Shown: in pieces, positions 12,101-24,900 of the stretch
How the letters are laid out: every line of letters begins with the position of its first letter
How positions within the stretch are numbered: the stretch's first letter is position 1
Assembly: GCA_027625915.1 (NCBI GenBank)
Contig: JANTQA010000036.1
Coordinates: forward strand, 5,477,001-5,541,000
DNA from: Anaeramoeba flamelloides
Taxonomy: Eukaryota; Metamonada; Anaeramoebidae
Direction: 5' to 3'
DNA: 64,000 bases
Position numbers and translations under genes: made by a program
The notes under the pieces: model-generated
Seen by the model: only the letters and a program-made list of their open reading frames with translations
Databases searched by the model: none
What the model was told of the DNA's origin: nothing

Positions 12101-15100
12101 GCCAGATTTCATAATTTAAAAAGAGGGTAATCATTTGAAATTTTATCCCATTTTAATTACCAAATACCAGTAATTTTTGAAAAAAAAAAACTAAATACAT
12201 CTTTTTACTTTTTTTTTGATAAAACCAATATATTTTTTGACACTTCGTTACCAAAACATAATTACTCTTTAACCATATTAAATATTTTATATTAATTTTT
12301 TTTCAAAATGCAGAAAAAAGAAAGAATGAAAGAAAAATATTTACAAATAATGTAAAGAACTTGGTTGGGTTGGTTGTCCATTTGAACCTGTAAAATCAAT
12401 TGCAACTACCATTGAAATTTCACAGCCACCATGAATATAAGATAGGAAAGTTGGTTGTTCTTCAATAATCATCTCTGAGAATTTAATTTTTCCAGAGTTT
12501 TTATATTTTCTTTTTTTTTTCTTTTTTGGATTTATTAAATCAAAAGTTTTTGATTTGGAATCTTGTATTTCTTGCAAAGTAAGTTCACACGCCCCAATTA
12601 AATCAAATTTTCCATTTTTGTTCCAATCAAGACATTCTATTTTAATTTGTCTTGACATATCATTTCCACAAAGTATTGTCGAACTTATACTCATTGCTAA
12701 AGATAAATAGATATTTGATATGTAGATATGTAGATAGATAAATAAATGGATCGAGAAATAGATAGAGAACCAAGAAATAGATACAAAGGTAGAAGGATAT
12801 ATTTTATGTCAATAATTGTTATTCAAATTTTTTTTATTATCAAAATAAGAAAATAAATCGTAGATTAAAGAAAATATTATTCAGTATTTTGAAAATTGGA
12901 AATTATAAAAATTGATTTTTAACTTACGTTTCCATTTTGGGAAAAGGGTGCTTTTCCTAACTTCTGTGCTATGAACTTTAATCCAACTTTCACCTTCAAC
13001 TTGTTTTCTATAAAAATTTAAAAATGGATCTTTATTTTAAAAAATGTTATTTTATAATAGATTAAAAAGAAATTAAAAAATGTAAATAATATTATTCAAA
13101 ACAAAAATAAGGTAACCCAAAAAAATGAATAAATTTACTTGATTATTTTTTTTTTTGTTTTTTTGTTTTTTTTATTTTTTTGTTTTTTTGTTTTGATAGA
13201 TAAACGTGATAACAAATATCAATTATTTTTCTTGTTAATGAGTTGTGATAGAAAAAACAGTGTGAAATTAAATGAAAAGTGAAGTAAATTGAAAATTTTT
13301 ATTTCAAATTCTCAAAATATTTAAATAACAACCAGTTGAAAAAATACCAAGATAGTATTTCGAATCAAATGGTAAAAACACTCTACATCAATTTAATTTT
13401 GTGAAATGCAAAAATAGCGTAATTTCTTCGAGTTATCTAATAATTTAAAAAAAAAAAAAAAAAGTATTTATTTTTTGAGATTCAGATTAATTTAATTTTT
13501 TAAAAGGCAATTTTGAGATTGATTGTTATTATTTCTTTTTGAATTTATTACTTGATCTTGAATTAAATTTTTATCTTTTAAAAAAACATAAAATTATTTT
13601 TTTAAAAAATTTTTTTATAAAAAAAAATTTCAATTTAGTACAAATTAAAAAACTTTTAGTTTGTTAGGAATCTATCAAATATTCCCGAAAATACCCAAAA
13701 ATTTTTTAACCACGAAAAAACAAATTTTTGAACAACTTCTAAGATTCAATCGTGTCAATATACTCAGTTTAAAGGTAAATTTGGAATTTTATTTTCGAAA
13801 AATTTTTTTTTTCTGAAAATATCAAAATTCAAAAAAATTAAATTTTAGGGAATGGTATTCAACCCATTTTGTGTGTAAGGAATAAGTATCATGGATGACT
13901 ATAACATTTCCGATCATTTCGAAATGGTATTAACCAAATGAGAGAAAATGTACATGTTAAGAAAATTTCTAATTGTGTATCATTACCCATAATTTTGTAA
14001 TATTAAATGTTTTCCTAAAATAACCGAGTAATATCTAATCGTAAAACACATACCCATATCCTACATAAGGTGACCCAAGCCAAACTTTATTTAACTTCCC
14101 ATTCTATAAAAGGAACTGTTTTACCAAAACATACAAACACAACATATACCAAAGGTACCCTGACATACCCATACACAACCCAAGCATACAATGGCATACC
14201 CATACACGTACCCTAATAAGTACCAACAATTACTCAAATATACTCAAAATGTATCAAAACCTCTTTAGAGTAGTTTAAAGTAGAAAATTCAAAACTAAAA
14301 AAATATTTTGTCTGAAAGTAAAATTGTTATTTTAACGTTAAATTGAGTATATTGGTACTGGGGAATCTTAGAAGTTGTACATAACGTGTTTTTATGTGGT
14401 TAAAAAATTTTCGGGTATTTTCGAGAATTTTCGGGAATATTTCAAACACCCGTTTGTTAGGCACAGCTATTTTAAAAAAGTGGTGAATTTATTTTTTCAC
14501 TTTTTGAAAACGGCTAGAAAACTTTAAAAAAGTAAACTTTTTTAGAATCAAAACTTTTTACTAGTTTTCCAAGTTAATAAAGTAGAAATTTTTCTGAATT
14601 AAAACTTTTTACTAGTTTTAAATTTTAAAAAATTTAAGTTGTAAACTTTAAATTACGAGGGGTGAAGTTGGGGTAGGAAGAAAAGTACTTTGTTGAGTCC
14701 TCACTTTCTGAAAAATTAAGAAACTTTATTAAAATTTTAATTCTAGCAATCTCAAAAAAAAAAAAAAAAATTACGCACTTTTTTGAATAGCTTTATTTAT
14801 GTAAAATTTATTTTTCAAATATTATGATACTTTGTTTGTAAAATGAAAAAAAATAAAATAACGATTAGTTGTGGAAACTATACACCTCATATTTGAATTA
14901 ATGCAAAATAATATATATATATATATATAAGAACAAACACTGATTTGAAAATTTTTCTAAACAATTCCAAAATACTATTAATTGTAAAACAAATTGAATA
15001 AAAGTTTCTTTCAGCCTTCCAAAAAATATTTAATATATCAAAGAAAAAATTTCAAATGGTTTAATTCCATAAATATGTTATCTTATTAAACTCCCCTTTT

Positions 15101-17323
15101 GAATTGAGATTTGATGATTTTTATAATTCTGGGCTTTAATCTTTTTTTTTGGAAAACTGAAAAAAAATTCTGTTCAATTTATTTTGCTGTAATTTTCCAA
15201 TTAATAAATGAAAATTTTTTTTATCAATTTCCCCAATATATTTTTCTAATTATTTGATGAAAAAACCCAAAAATCTTCACATGATCAATTGAAAATGAAG
15301 ATTCTTGATTTGGTTGATCATTCTTATTGAACTTTTGGAGATAAAATTTATTTTTTTTCATTCAAATTTAACATTAATTAATTGTAATGTTTCAAAAATT
15401 GAAAAATAATATTTACCAGTTAAATAAAAATATAAAATTAAAATAATCATTTGTTGAATATAAAGAATGAATTCTAAGTGCTATTTTCAGAGTTCGCATT
15501 TTGATTCTTTTTTGAAAATAACCTCAAAAAATTCTTTTTTTTATACCATAGAATAAAATGATTCTTTTTTATTTTAATTACACGTTTCAACTTATTTCTT
15601 GTTTAAATTTGGTTTTGAATAGAATACCATCATTCCCAAAATTTAATAATTAATAAATATTTTTTAAATTTTATTCGAAAGAAACAATGATTTTATTCAA
15701 AAAAATAAATATTCGAGGTTTTTCTTCTGTGAGATTTCAGTTTAAATCATCTTTTCATAAATCCTGATGTTTTCGTGTTTATTCCTTGTAAGATTATTAT
15801 TTTACTTTGAAACAGAATCAAAAGAATCTTTTTTTTTTAATGGATGGAGTTTTAGTACCAAATAAAAAATTCTTTTTTTAAGATTCCATGGAATGAGAAT
15901 AAAAATGATTTTTGATGTTTTTGAATGATTATTCGAAAAATTCTTTAACAAGTAGTAAATGTTGATAAAAAGTATTTCATTTGAACCATTTTAATATTAT
16001 GATTCCAAATTTTAAATTTTTGTGATTCTAAAAATTCCAAAAATTGAATCATTTTTTAAACTCTGGTTATTTTTCAATAACTTTTTATAAAGCTTCTTTG
16101 TTTTGCAGATTTAATTTGGAACTTGATAAATCGTTGGTAATCATGAATTTGAATTATATTTTTAATATTTGGGAATATTAAACAATAATAATACATAACA
16201 AACAAGTAAATTTATTTGAACTGATCATTTAGGAGGGTCATATATCAAAAATATAAAAAAAAAAAAAAAAAATGACTTACCAGATTTCCCAAAAAAATCT
16301 ATTATTTTGATAGAAAAAGAAAATGTGAAAAAAGAAAGTATTAGAATATTTGTCAGAAAATTAGTTGGTTTTTAAATTTTGTTTAGACGTGTTGGCTAAC
16401 AAACAATCAAAAATAAAAAAGAAAAATGATAAAGTGAAAAAAAAAAAGAATTATGATTAAGGCGAATGAATTAAAATAAATACCCTTTTTTTCCAATTTA
16501 ATTCCTTGTAATCTCATTTTTACAAGAGAAGAACTGTCTTCTGATTCTTCACCAACAACTGTACAAATACCATTTTTCCTTTTAGGTTTTTTTAAATTGA
16601 TTAGGTGTTTAGAAAGTGCCATTCCCCTGCTTCCCATCAATTCACCTTTAGGGTTTGTTAAAAGAATTGAGGAAAAATAAAAAATAAAAAGAAAAAAATT
16701 TTAATAGGTTTCAAAAAAAAAAAGGTCTGTTGGTGAAACCAATTTGTATTTTTGATTGTCAAAAGGAGAAAAAAAATTTTTTTACCAAGGTTAAATTTTA
16801 TTTCTCCAATAAAGTCCATCTGAGATAATCTTTTATTTTTTCCATCATAATCATAAAGACCGATTTTATAAAGTTGTACTGTCTTTTGAAAATTAAACAT
16901 TTTTAAAAAGATATGGGGGAACAAGAATAAAGAACCAAAAATAAAATAAAAAAAAAGATCCGTTTTTAAAGGTGAGATAATTATTTCAGGAATAAAAGGA
17001 AAAAAAAGTTACTTCGAATCTGTATTCAACAACAAATGTTTTGGAAAAAACAGGATTACTATTATCCTTGTACCATTCTGTCCTACCAATTTCAGTTGCT
17101 TTGTGTGTTTTTGGGTTTACTTCAAATAATACAGCAAGTGGATCTGTAGAAGTATATAAAACAGAAAGTAATCTTTTTTTTATAAGTAAAAGGAATGAGA
17201 AAAAGAAAAAGAAAAAAAAAAAGATTGAGATCAATTACCCGATTTTGAAAGCGTGTCAAGCGAAATAAGATCCTTACAAGAGATACTTAGCATAATTTTT
17301 GAAAAAGATGTAGATCCGTACAT
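9174..17323 (-). CDS. Copine (C2A-C2B-VWA) with Q/M-rich tail, 8 exons, about 683 aa
   Basis: Copines are Ca2+-dependent phospholipid-binding proteins that move to membranes in calcium signalling. Exons, minus strand: 17239-17323, 17013-17143, 16786-16882, 16484-16645, 16281-16298, 12928-13029, 12345-12696, 9174-10278. All introns are GT-AG, and phases join to 2052 nt (684 codons). C2A (about 8-120) shows LSKSDPLAVLFEV and PVFSKTFVVEYRFE. C2B (about 150-260) shows KKDFFGKSDPFLNFY and LFPKWKP. The VWA/copine domain (about 285-535) has a MIDAS-type DFTGSNG, then FPTFGFGAKI, SHCFPLNG and FITDGEI. The last ~140 residues are Q runs, MGMG and NQ segments, not part of the conserved fold. The start at 17323 is the first ATG before C2A. 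The frame stays open upstream to about 17456, so a longer N-terminus or an extra exon is possible. Introns reach 3251 and 2066 bp and are full of repeats. Confidence 0.94.
10279..12344. repeat. Copine intron 7: copies of dispersed repeats R3 and R2
   Basis: This 2066-bp intron holds two R3 copies (about 10665-10845 and 11424-11600), marked by TTTTCCAATTAATAA and by TTGAACTTTGAGAT-like ends. Between them is an R2 copy (about 10855-11345), marked by TATTGATCGATCAAAAGGTT and GATCTAACGAAACAGATTACG. R2 recurs reversed at 50510-50950 and in the same sense at 60380-60805. A G run sits at about 10360. No coding is recognised. Confidence 0.65.
13030..16280. other. Copine intron 5 (3.25 kb) with a MULE-like element and repeats
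   Basis: A GT-AG intron bounded by the microexon and C2B exon 6. It contains an R3 fragment (about 13283-13390), a long-TIR element (13669-14451), a reversed R5 copy (about 14470-14720), a short TA repeat (about 14911-14930) and another R3 copy (about 15180-15355). The remainder is AT-rich with no visible exon. Confidence 0.75.
13669..14451. mobile_element. Mutator-like non-autonomous element, long TIRs, 10-bp target duplication
   Basis: Both flanks carry the same 10 bp, GTTTGTTAGG (13659-13668 and 14452-14461). Inside, inverted repeats of about 110-130 bp share ATATTCCCGAAAAT, AAAATTTTTTAACCAC, ACAACTTCTAAGATTC and CAATATACTCA. The 783-bp interior has no transposase but carries a run of CCCATACAC-type repeats near 14160-14210. 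Long TIRs and a 9-11-bp duplication are known of Mutator-like elements; the assignment is inferred from that alone. Confidence 0.7.
16281..16298 (-). other. 18-nt microexon of the copine gene (C2B)
   Basis: Between an ATAG acceptor and a GTAAGT donor lie 18 nt that, with one base borrowed from the exon before, encode DFFGKS and hand one base on. This fills exactly the gap between LEKK and DPFLNFY in the C2B signature. It is flanked by introns of 185 and 3251 bp. Confidence 0.85.
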
Positions 17324-17519
17324 TTTTTTAAGTAATAATTTTTTGAAAGTTAAATTTGGAAAAATAGAAAAAAATGAAAAAGTATTTATCACTGAATCTG
17401 CCGGATTCAAATTTGGATTCAATTGTCCTCTGTTTGGAAATTGTCTGTTATTTTAGAAAGAAGAGAATATTTGGGTGAGTTTCTTTTATTTGAAAAGTTG
17501 ATCAGTTAAGTATGAATTT

Positions 17520-18070
17520 TTTTTAGAATTCCAAACAAAGTTATTCTCACATTTTATATTTTTTGTGTTTCTTCATTAGGGAATAATTCCTCTCATCTTT
17601 GATACATTCCAATACTAAACAAATATTTAAAGAGATGTGTTGCTATTGTTGTTGTTTATAATGAGTTTTGGAGATTATATTTCTGGTCTCTCTTTGAAAA
17701 TTGAGGTTTATTTTAGATAATTTTAATTCTCAATAATTACTTTGCTTTTTAAAAGTTTTTTATTTTAAAAATAAAGTTAAAAATTCAAATTTTTCTTATA
17801 TAAAAGACTCAAAATGTTTTCTCCTTTGATAGAATTGTCTTAGTGTATTAAAAATGAATTATTTTAGATCTCAAGAAAGTAAAACATTATTAGATACTTG
17901 CTGAGATTGGTAAATAGGAGTTTTTTTACAATAAAACGACTTTAATGAATAAATTGAAGAACTGAGAGATGACATTTTTATTCTAGTAATCCTAGTACTA
18001 TTAGGGATAAAAAATCAAATATAAAATTTTATCAAAATTAGTTCATATTAAAGAATTAACAAAAATATCC
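17520..18070 (+). repeat. Dispersed repeat R4, copy 1
   Basis: Resembles 28230-28640 plus 29297-29420. Shared blocks include TCACATTTTATATTTTT, TTTCTTCATTAGGGAATAAT, GAGATGTGTTG, TAATGAGTTTTGGAGATT and, further on, AAATTTTATCAAAATTAGTTCAT. Copy 1 is uninterrupted where copy 2 holds a LINE. Confidence 0.65.
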
Positions 18071-20269
18071 AGATTGTATATTCTATTTTTAGAACAAAGA
18101 TTAGTTTATTTTAAATGCATTTGTCAAGTCAATGAGTTTTTTTTTTGTTTTTCTGGTCTCTTTTTGAATAAATTATTCCAAAAAAAATCATCAATATTTT
18201 TGTGTCGACAATTCCCAAAGGTTTAAGTTCAGAACTCAATTTCTTAGGCTCAAATTAATCTCTTTTTAAATGTTTTAATCAAATTTTATTTCATTTTAGC
18301 TTTGAAAAATAATAGTAAATTACACTTTTAAGGGAGTATTTATTTTAAAAATAAAATGAAATCTTGTTGAGATTATAAAAAAGAATCTATTTTTAATATG
18401 TATTTTGGCTGAGGAATTGTCAAGTTAACTCCATTTAAACAATTTAGTAATTTGAGTCTATTTTTTGAATTCCAAAATTCACATTTTTTTGATATAAAAC
18501 AAAAAAAAAATTAAGATATTATTATATTTAACAATTTAGTTAATTCTTGAAAATGGTAAAACAGCATTTATAATATTTTGTTGGATAGTTTTGGTTTTGT
18601 AAGAAAATTTTTTATTTTGTTATTATTTATTTAGTAATATTTCAATTATAATTTCGATAAATAAAACTAGTCAAGGTATAGGTGATTAAAAAAATGAATA
18701 TTCAGTAGATACTCAACAAAATTTTATCAATGGCATTTAGATCTATTCAGCAAAAATTTTTTTATTAGAATTATTAATAAAAATGTTATCAAGTTATCAA
18801 AAAATTATTAATTGCAAAAAATGTTGACTAATAATTTTTTTTCTTATTCACAAGAATCTTTATAACAATTCAAATCATTTTTAGACAGTAAAAAAAATTG
18901 ATTTTGAATTTTAGGGATAAAATTTACAAAATTCCCTAATATCTTTTTGAAAATTTTATTTTGAAACAATTGACTTTAATCCTAGAACAAGAACATTATT
19001 TCGAAGTTAAAATATGATATTGACATTAAACATTTAAAAATAATAATAAATATTCTTTTTTTAAAAAATTTAATTATTTTTCTATAAGTTGAATAATTCG
19101 ATTTTTTGGCCAACCAAAAGAATTATTTCATAAAGAAAAAAAATATTTACATTAATATTATTGTCAAAAAAGACTATTTATTAGATAATAATGGTTGTAG
19201 TGGTAATTACAAAGGTAAAAACTATTTATAATGTGATGATTAAAATGAATTAAAACAGTTTTCTTTATCATAAAAATGGAAAAAATAAATTATCTCACTA
19301 AAAAAAAAATCATTTCTGAGGTTTCTTTGTCAATCTGAATTTTTTTACTCTCTGGCGTCAATTAAAATTTTTAAGTGGTATATTTATTCAATAACATGTT
19401 TTAACTTTTAACATGTTTTTGATAGAGTAATTTTCTCTTAAATTGTTTTTTTTTGTTAGTGAAGATACCTTTTTGAAAAAATAATTTTTTAAAATATAAA
19501 AACATGATATTATTTTTATTATCACAGAATATAAATCAAAAATTAACAAACTGGTAAAGTAAGATTCATTTCGAAAAAAACAATTAATTAAAAACTAGTA
19601 AATTTTAAAGTTAAATAACTAAATGATGCCATTCAATTTCCAATTTAAATGGTTAATAATTCTAATTTTCAAAAAAACTGTGTTAGTTTCCAAATATTTA
19701 CACTTTGGTGCTTTTTGATATCTTAAAGATTTCTTTTTTTACCTTTCTCAAATGAGTTATTTTTATCTCATGATGTTCACAAAATCCTTACTTAGAAGAA
19801 CTTTAGAATGTTACAAAATAACCAAAAATTCTATTAAATTAAATTAAATTAAATTGATCGTTACAAAAGATAAGAATTTGTTTCAAATTGAAGAAGTATA
19901 ATCTTTTGTGAAATAGAAAACAAGAAAATATTCAATTTTTTTTTTTTCAAATTTTTTTTTTAAATTGAAGAAATTTGTAATAATTTTTTTTTTTTTTTTT
20001 TTTTTAAATTTAACCCTTTGGAAATTTTAAAAAAAATGCAATTAATTTTTTTAAAATTTACTTTTTGATTAGGGAATTATTACAATTTGTTTTGAATTAA
20101 ATTTTTTTTGTATTTAGATCCTAAGATATTTTTTTTGTTATTTGAATTTATAATTAGGTGTTTTAATCTTAATGGTTTTTTTTATTATTATTGAGGTCAA
20201 AAGAATTGAAATTTCACAACAGGATTCTTGAAAATCATAAAAAAGTAATTATAGCTGATATTTTTTAAT

Positions 20270-20397
20270 TTTTTCATGCAAATTATATTATTGTTTATTA
20301 TTCATATTTTCATTATTTTTTCTTCTTCTCTTTTTTATTTTTTTTTTGCTATAATTTTCTTTAGTTACTCCTTTTTCTATATGAATAAATAAAATAA
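20270..20397 (+). mobile_element. LINE 3' end fragment (tail with AAATAA repeats)
   Basis: Reads TTTTCTTTAGTTACTCCTTT followed by an AATAAATAAAATAAA tail. This matches the 3' end at about 29220-29297 (TTTTCTTTGATTACTCCTTT with an AAATA-repeat tail). Only the extreme 3' end is recognisable here, as expected of 5'-truncated LINE copies. Confidence 0.55.
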
Positions 20398-20508
20398 AGT
20401 TAATATTCCTTTTTTTGATTTCATTTTTTGGCTTTTTTTTTTGAAAAAGTATTTTAGGGTAATTTAATCCAACAATTATTGCCAAAAATCTAGTTAAATA
20501 TGGGTTTC

Positions 20509-20542
<34 letters not shown>

Positions 20543-21921
20543 ACTAATAATCTAAAATAATTTTCACGAAACTATATCCCTTTTTGAGTTTTTTAGTTTT
20601 TTAAAGAAACCTCTTTTAAATTTAAACAAAAAAATCTTCAAAATATTCAATTTTTTGGATAATTTAAAAATTCAACTTTAAATACACAAAATTGAAGTTT
20701 TTAAATTATTGTCAGATAAAATGATTTAATTCTTAATTAAAACTAACAAATCACAAAATTTGTTTTTTTAGTCATATCCTAACAAAAATTATTGAAGAAA
20801 AAAGTTAAAATGTTTTTTAAATAGTTTAACTAACAGTATATTGCTTCAGATAAAATTATATTTGAATTGAGGGTCAATTAAATTAGATATTTAGAGTTGA
20901 AAAAACTAAAAAAATCAATGAAAAATAATCACTAAAAGTAAATTATCATTTTTTTAACTCAGGTACTTAATTTTAAAACTTCATTTTTGATTTTTTTTTA
21001 GATTTAATTTTCAAATATAAATTAAAAAAACTTAAATAATAGTTTTATTTATATTTTTATTATTTTATTTTGAAGGGGGGTAATTAATTTCCTTTTACGA
21101 CAATTAATTTTTTTTTAATTTTGAAATTTTTGTTTAGAAATTTAAATAAAGAATCATAATTTTCTTTATCATTAACATATGATAAGATGAATAATAAGTC
21201 TTCATTTTAAATAATATCAAAGATATTATTCTTATTATTTTTATTTATTTGTGTTAATTCTTAAGTCCAAATATTTCGATTTCTTTCATAGAATGGGAAA
21301 TTCCATAAAAAATTAATAATAGTTTTATTGTATTAAAAAAACCGATGTCTAATACCTTTAAAGTTAATTCTTTTTTTCAATTTTTCAATATCAAGATTAG
21401 TTTAAAAATTATCAAAATAAAAAATCAAAGACTGATTTTTTTATTTCCTTGAATTGAAACTAAATGTATCAATATTTTCATTATCTGAAAATAATATATT
21501 AAAATATATTAAATTCAATTATATAATTAATAAAAACAATCGAATTTATGATCAACTAATATACATTCCGAGATAAATTTTAGATAGATCTTTTTCAACT
21601 TTTAAAATATTGGTATTAATAATTCATACTTTAAATTTGTAAAAAAATCTAAATTTTCTCTGAAAAATTCTACAATTTTTTACTAATACAGTGATTATTT
21701 TTTAATTGAAGAGGATCAACTTTTTGGTCTCTTTTAATAATCGAATTTTTTAGAGAAATTAGAAAAAGATTAAACTCATCTAATTTACCTCCAAGAGTAA
21801 GGTACTATAATCTGAGACTTCTCCTCTTACTTGCTTCTCCCTTAAAAAAAAAAAACAAGAGAAAATTCATTTTTTCATTTTTATTTTTTTAAAAACCTTT
21901 TTTCCTCCCATTTCCCAGAAA

Positions 21922-24900
21922 ATGTTCCAAATCACACACCAAGGGTATTTACAAAAAAAAAGTGGAAAACGTAAAATCTATCAAAAACGGCATTTCCGCT
22001 TGATGCCGCCTTTTCTAACCTATCACAATTCGGAAAGTTCGAACAAAACTTTGGGAACATTATTTTTAATGAATTATAACCTTCAACCAGATCCTGAGAA
22101 TGAAGAAAGTGACTATGCATTTTTGTTTGTCCCTTCAAACATTGATCTCCAAAGAGACTATTCTGTTGTTGCATCTAGCGAACGAACAAATTTGGAATGG
22201 TTCGACAAAATGAAAAAAGCGAAAAAAGAAATTATTAATCGAATCTATATCACGAACTCCTTGCCAGAAATCCTTGGACAAGTTCACTTAAAGCTAATTA
22301 TTGAGGATGATAACAATTTAAATTCTGGATCAAAATTTGGTTCCAAAATGAGTTCGATAAAAAACAAAACAAAAATTTATGGGAAAAAAAATACCTTCCA
22401 ACAAAGATATTGCCATCTTCGAGATAACCAATTGATTTTTTACAAAAATAATTATACTCATCAAGCTCTTGAAAAGATTCCGTTAAAGGGAAGTTATGTG
22501 AGGTGTTCCCTAAATACCGAATCAAAGAATTCAAATAAAGTTTTTGTTATAATTGTTAATAGCAGTGCCACCAACACAAATACGAAGAAGAACAAGACCA
22601 AAAATAAAAGTCAACCAAACAACAAATTAAAGTATTTGATCAAAACTGAATCGAACGAAAATATGATGAATTGGATACAGACTTGTTATTTATCAAAAGA
22701 AATCTCTTCAAAAATTGAAAAAAATGAAGAAAAAACAATAAAAAAAAATTCAAGATCAAGCACCTTGACTCCATCACTGAAAAGAGAAGAAGCCTCACGT
22801 GAGTTGTTTAATATAATTAGTGACAATTCAATTTTAAACTCTCCATTAAACAAAAGAACACAAAGTGTCAAAAACATGAAAGTAAAACCCCAAAAGAAAG
22901 ATAAGCGTAGATTCTCAACAAAAATGTTTAAAAAAAAAAAAAAGCCAAAAAAGAAGGAAAAAAATTCAGATGATGATTTTGTAAAAATTGATTTTGAAGG
23001 TAACGAAATAAAGAACGATAATGAGAATAATTCAAACTCTGAGTCCATCACACAAAGCCTCAAAAATTTAAAAGTAAAAAAAAAAAAAAAAAAATCCAAG
23101 CACAAAAAAAAGATTCGCCATAGCAAAGAAATCGATAATGGTTTGAATTTGAATGATCAAGTTGAAATTAAAAATGAAATAGATGTTAGTTTAGAAGAAG
23201 AACAAGAAGGAAAAGTCAAAGAAAGAAAAGAAGAAGAAGAAAGAAAAGAAGAAGAAGGAGAAGAAGAAGATGAAAACGAAAAAGAAAAAGATTATAATCA
23301 AGAAGAAAAAGAAAATAATGAAAATTTAGTAAAAGTTAAAGAACAAGAACAAGAAGAAAGAAAAGAAGAAGAAAAAAATTCTGAAGAAGATAAAGAAAAA
23401 GAAAAAGAAACAGAAAAAGAAAAAGAGAAAGAGAAAGAAAAAGAAAAAGATTATAATCGAGAAGAAAAAGAAAATAATGAAAATTTATTAAAAGTTAATT
23501 ATGAAGAAGAAAATAAGAAAAATGAACAAAAAAACGAGGACGAAGAAAAAGGTGAAGGTTACAATGAAAAATCTGAAGAAGAAGATGAGAAAGAAGAAGG
23601 TGAAATCAAAAACGAAAATGAAAGTGAAGATGAAGATGAAAATGGGGATGAAGAAGAGGAAGAGGAAGAGAAAGAAGAAGAAGATGAAATAATTAATAAC
23701 AAATCAAGACCAAATTTAAAACCAAAGTCTCAATTTGAATTTGAATTGGAATCTGGGTCTGGGTCTGGCTCCGAATATGAATCTGATTATAAATTGAAAA
23801 TTGAAAAAGAAAAAGAAAGGAAAAGCAAGCAAATTGAATATGAAAAAAAAAGAAAAAGACTGTTGCAGTGCCAAAATGAGATCAAATTTGACGAAAAAGT
23901 TGCAATAAAATTAATTGAAGGGATTACTAAATCCTCTTCGGTTATTATTTCAAAAGAAGAAGGAGAAGAAAAAGAAGAAAAAGAAAAAGGAAAGGCAGAA
24001 GAAGAAGAAAAAAAAAACGTAAAAGAAAATCCAAACAATAATTTATTTTACAATAATGATATTACAAATAACGATCATTTGATAAATGCTGAATTTTATA
24101 ATTACTTTAATCAAATTAATGAACAAAATAATGATATTTTTTATTTTGACGAAAATGATAATGGAGAATTTAATAGTATCTCTCAAATTACATTTGAAAA
24201 AAGAATTAAAAAGGGAAGAAAAGAAGAGCGCGTGGTCGAAGATAATAAGAAACAAACAAATATGAAAACATCAACAACAAACAGATTAACTTCAATGGTA
24301 AGAAAAAAAATGAAAGCACCAAGTGAAAAAAGAAAAAATGTTTTTAAAAATTTTAGGAAAAATAGAATAGATCGTAAAAATAAAATAATGACAGGATCGG
24401 TTTCTGAAAAAAAAGAAACAGAATCGAATTCAAGTTCTGTCAAGGTATTTATTGAAAGTAACGAAGATAATGAACAAGATCCAAATAAAGGAAATAAAAC
24501 TGACATTCGAGAAGATCCAAGAGGAGACGAAGAAAATAAGGAACTAAAAGAAAATGAAAGCCCAATCCAGATTACTGAAAGGGAGCTACAAAAAAGAAGG
24601 CAATATCAAGATCAAGTCATTGATGATCTTACTAGTAAAATTAGAAAACTTCAAGAAAGATATCTTGACGAAGAAAAGATCTCACGAAATGAAGTGAAAT
24701 TAATCAAAATTAATGATAATTATCTTGCCAAAGTGGATAATAATGATCCCGATGCGTTTTTATTATTAAATATTGTAGTCTCGGTCTTTTTGTATCAACT
24801 CAGATCACATAATTCTAATATTAACGACGAAAATGGCGAAAGGGGTTCGGATAAAGAACTTTCGTTTATGGATATTATCAAAAATGTCGAGAATAAAAGT

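Larger units (their letters stand above)
17324..21921. other. 4.6-kb gene-free stretch (head to head: copine and PH-RUN gene)
   Basis: This is the shared upstream region of two divergent genes. An open frame continues the copine exon to about 17456. Copy 1 of repeat R4 covers about 17520-18070, and a LINE-type 3' end lies at about 20270-20397. A run of about 29 A lies near 20508-20536 and a T run near 19984. No gene is recognised in 18.1-20.2 kb or 20.5-21.9 kb. Confidence 0.65.

Noticed and set aside
13015-16270. A second copine microexon for DPFLNFY
   Set aside because: The acceptor at 13030 gives one exon reading DPFLNFYRKQVEGES straight through; no extra exon is needed.
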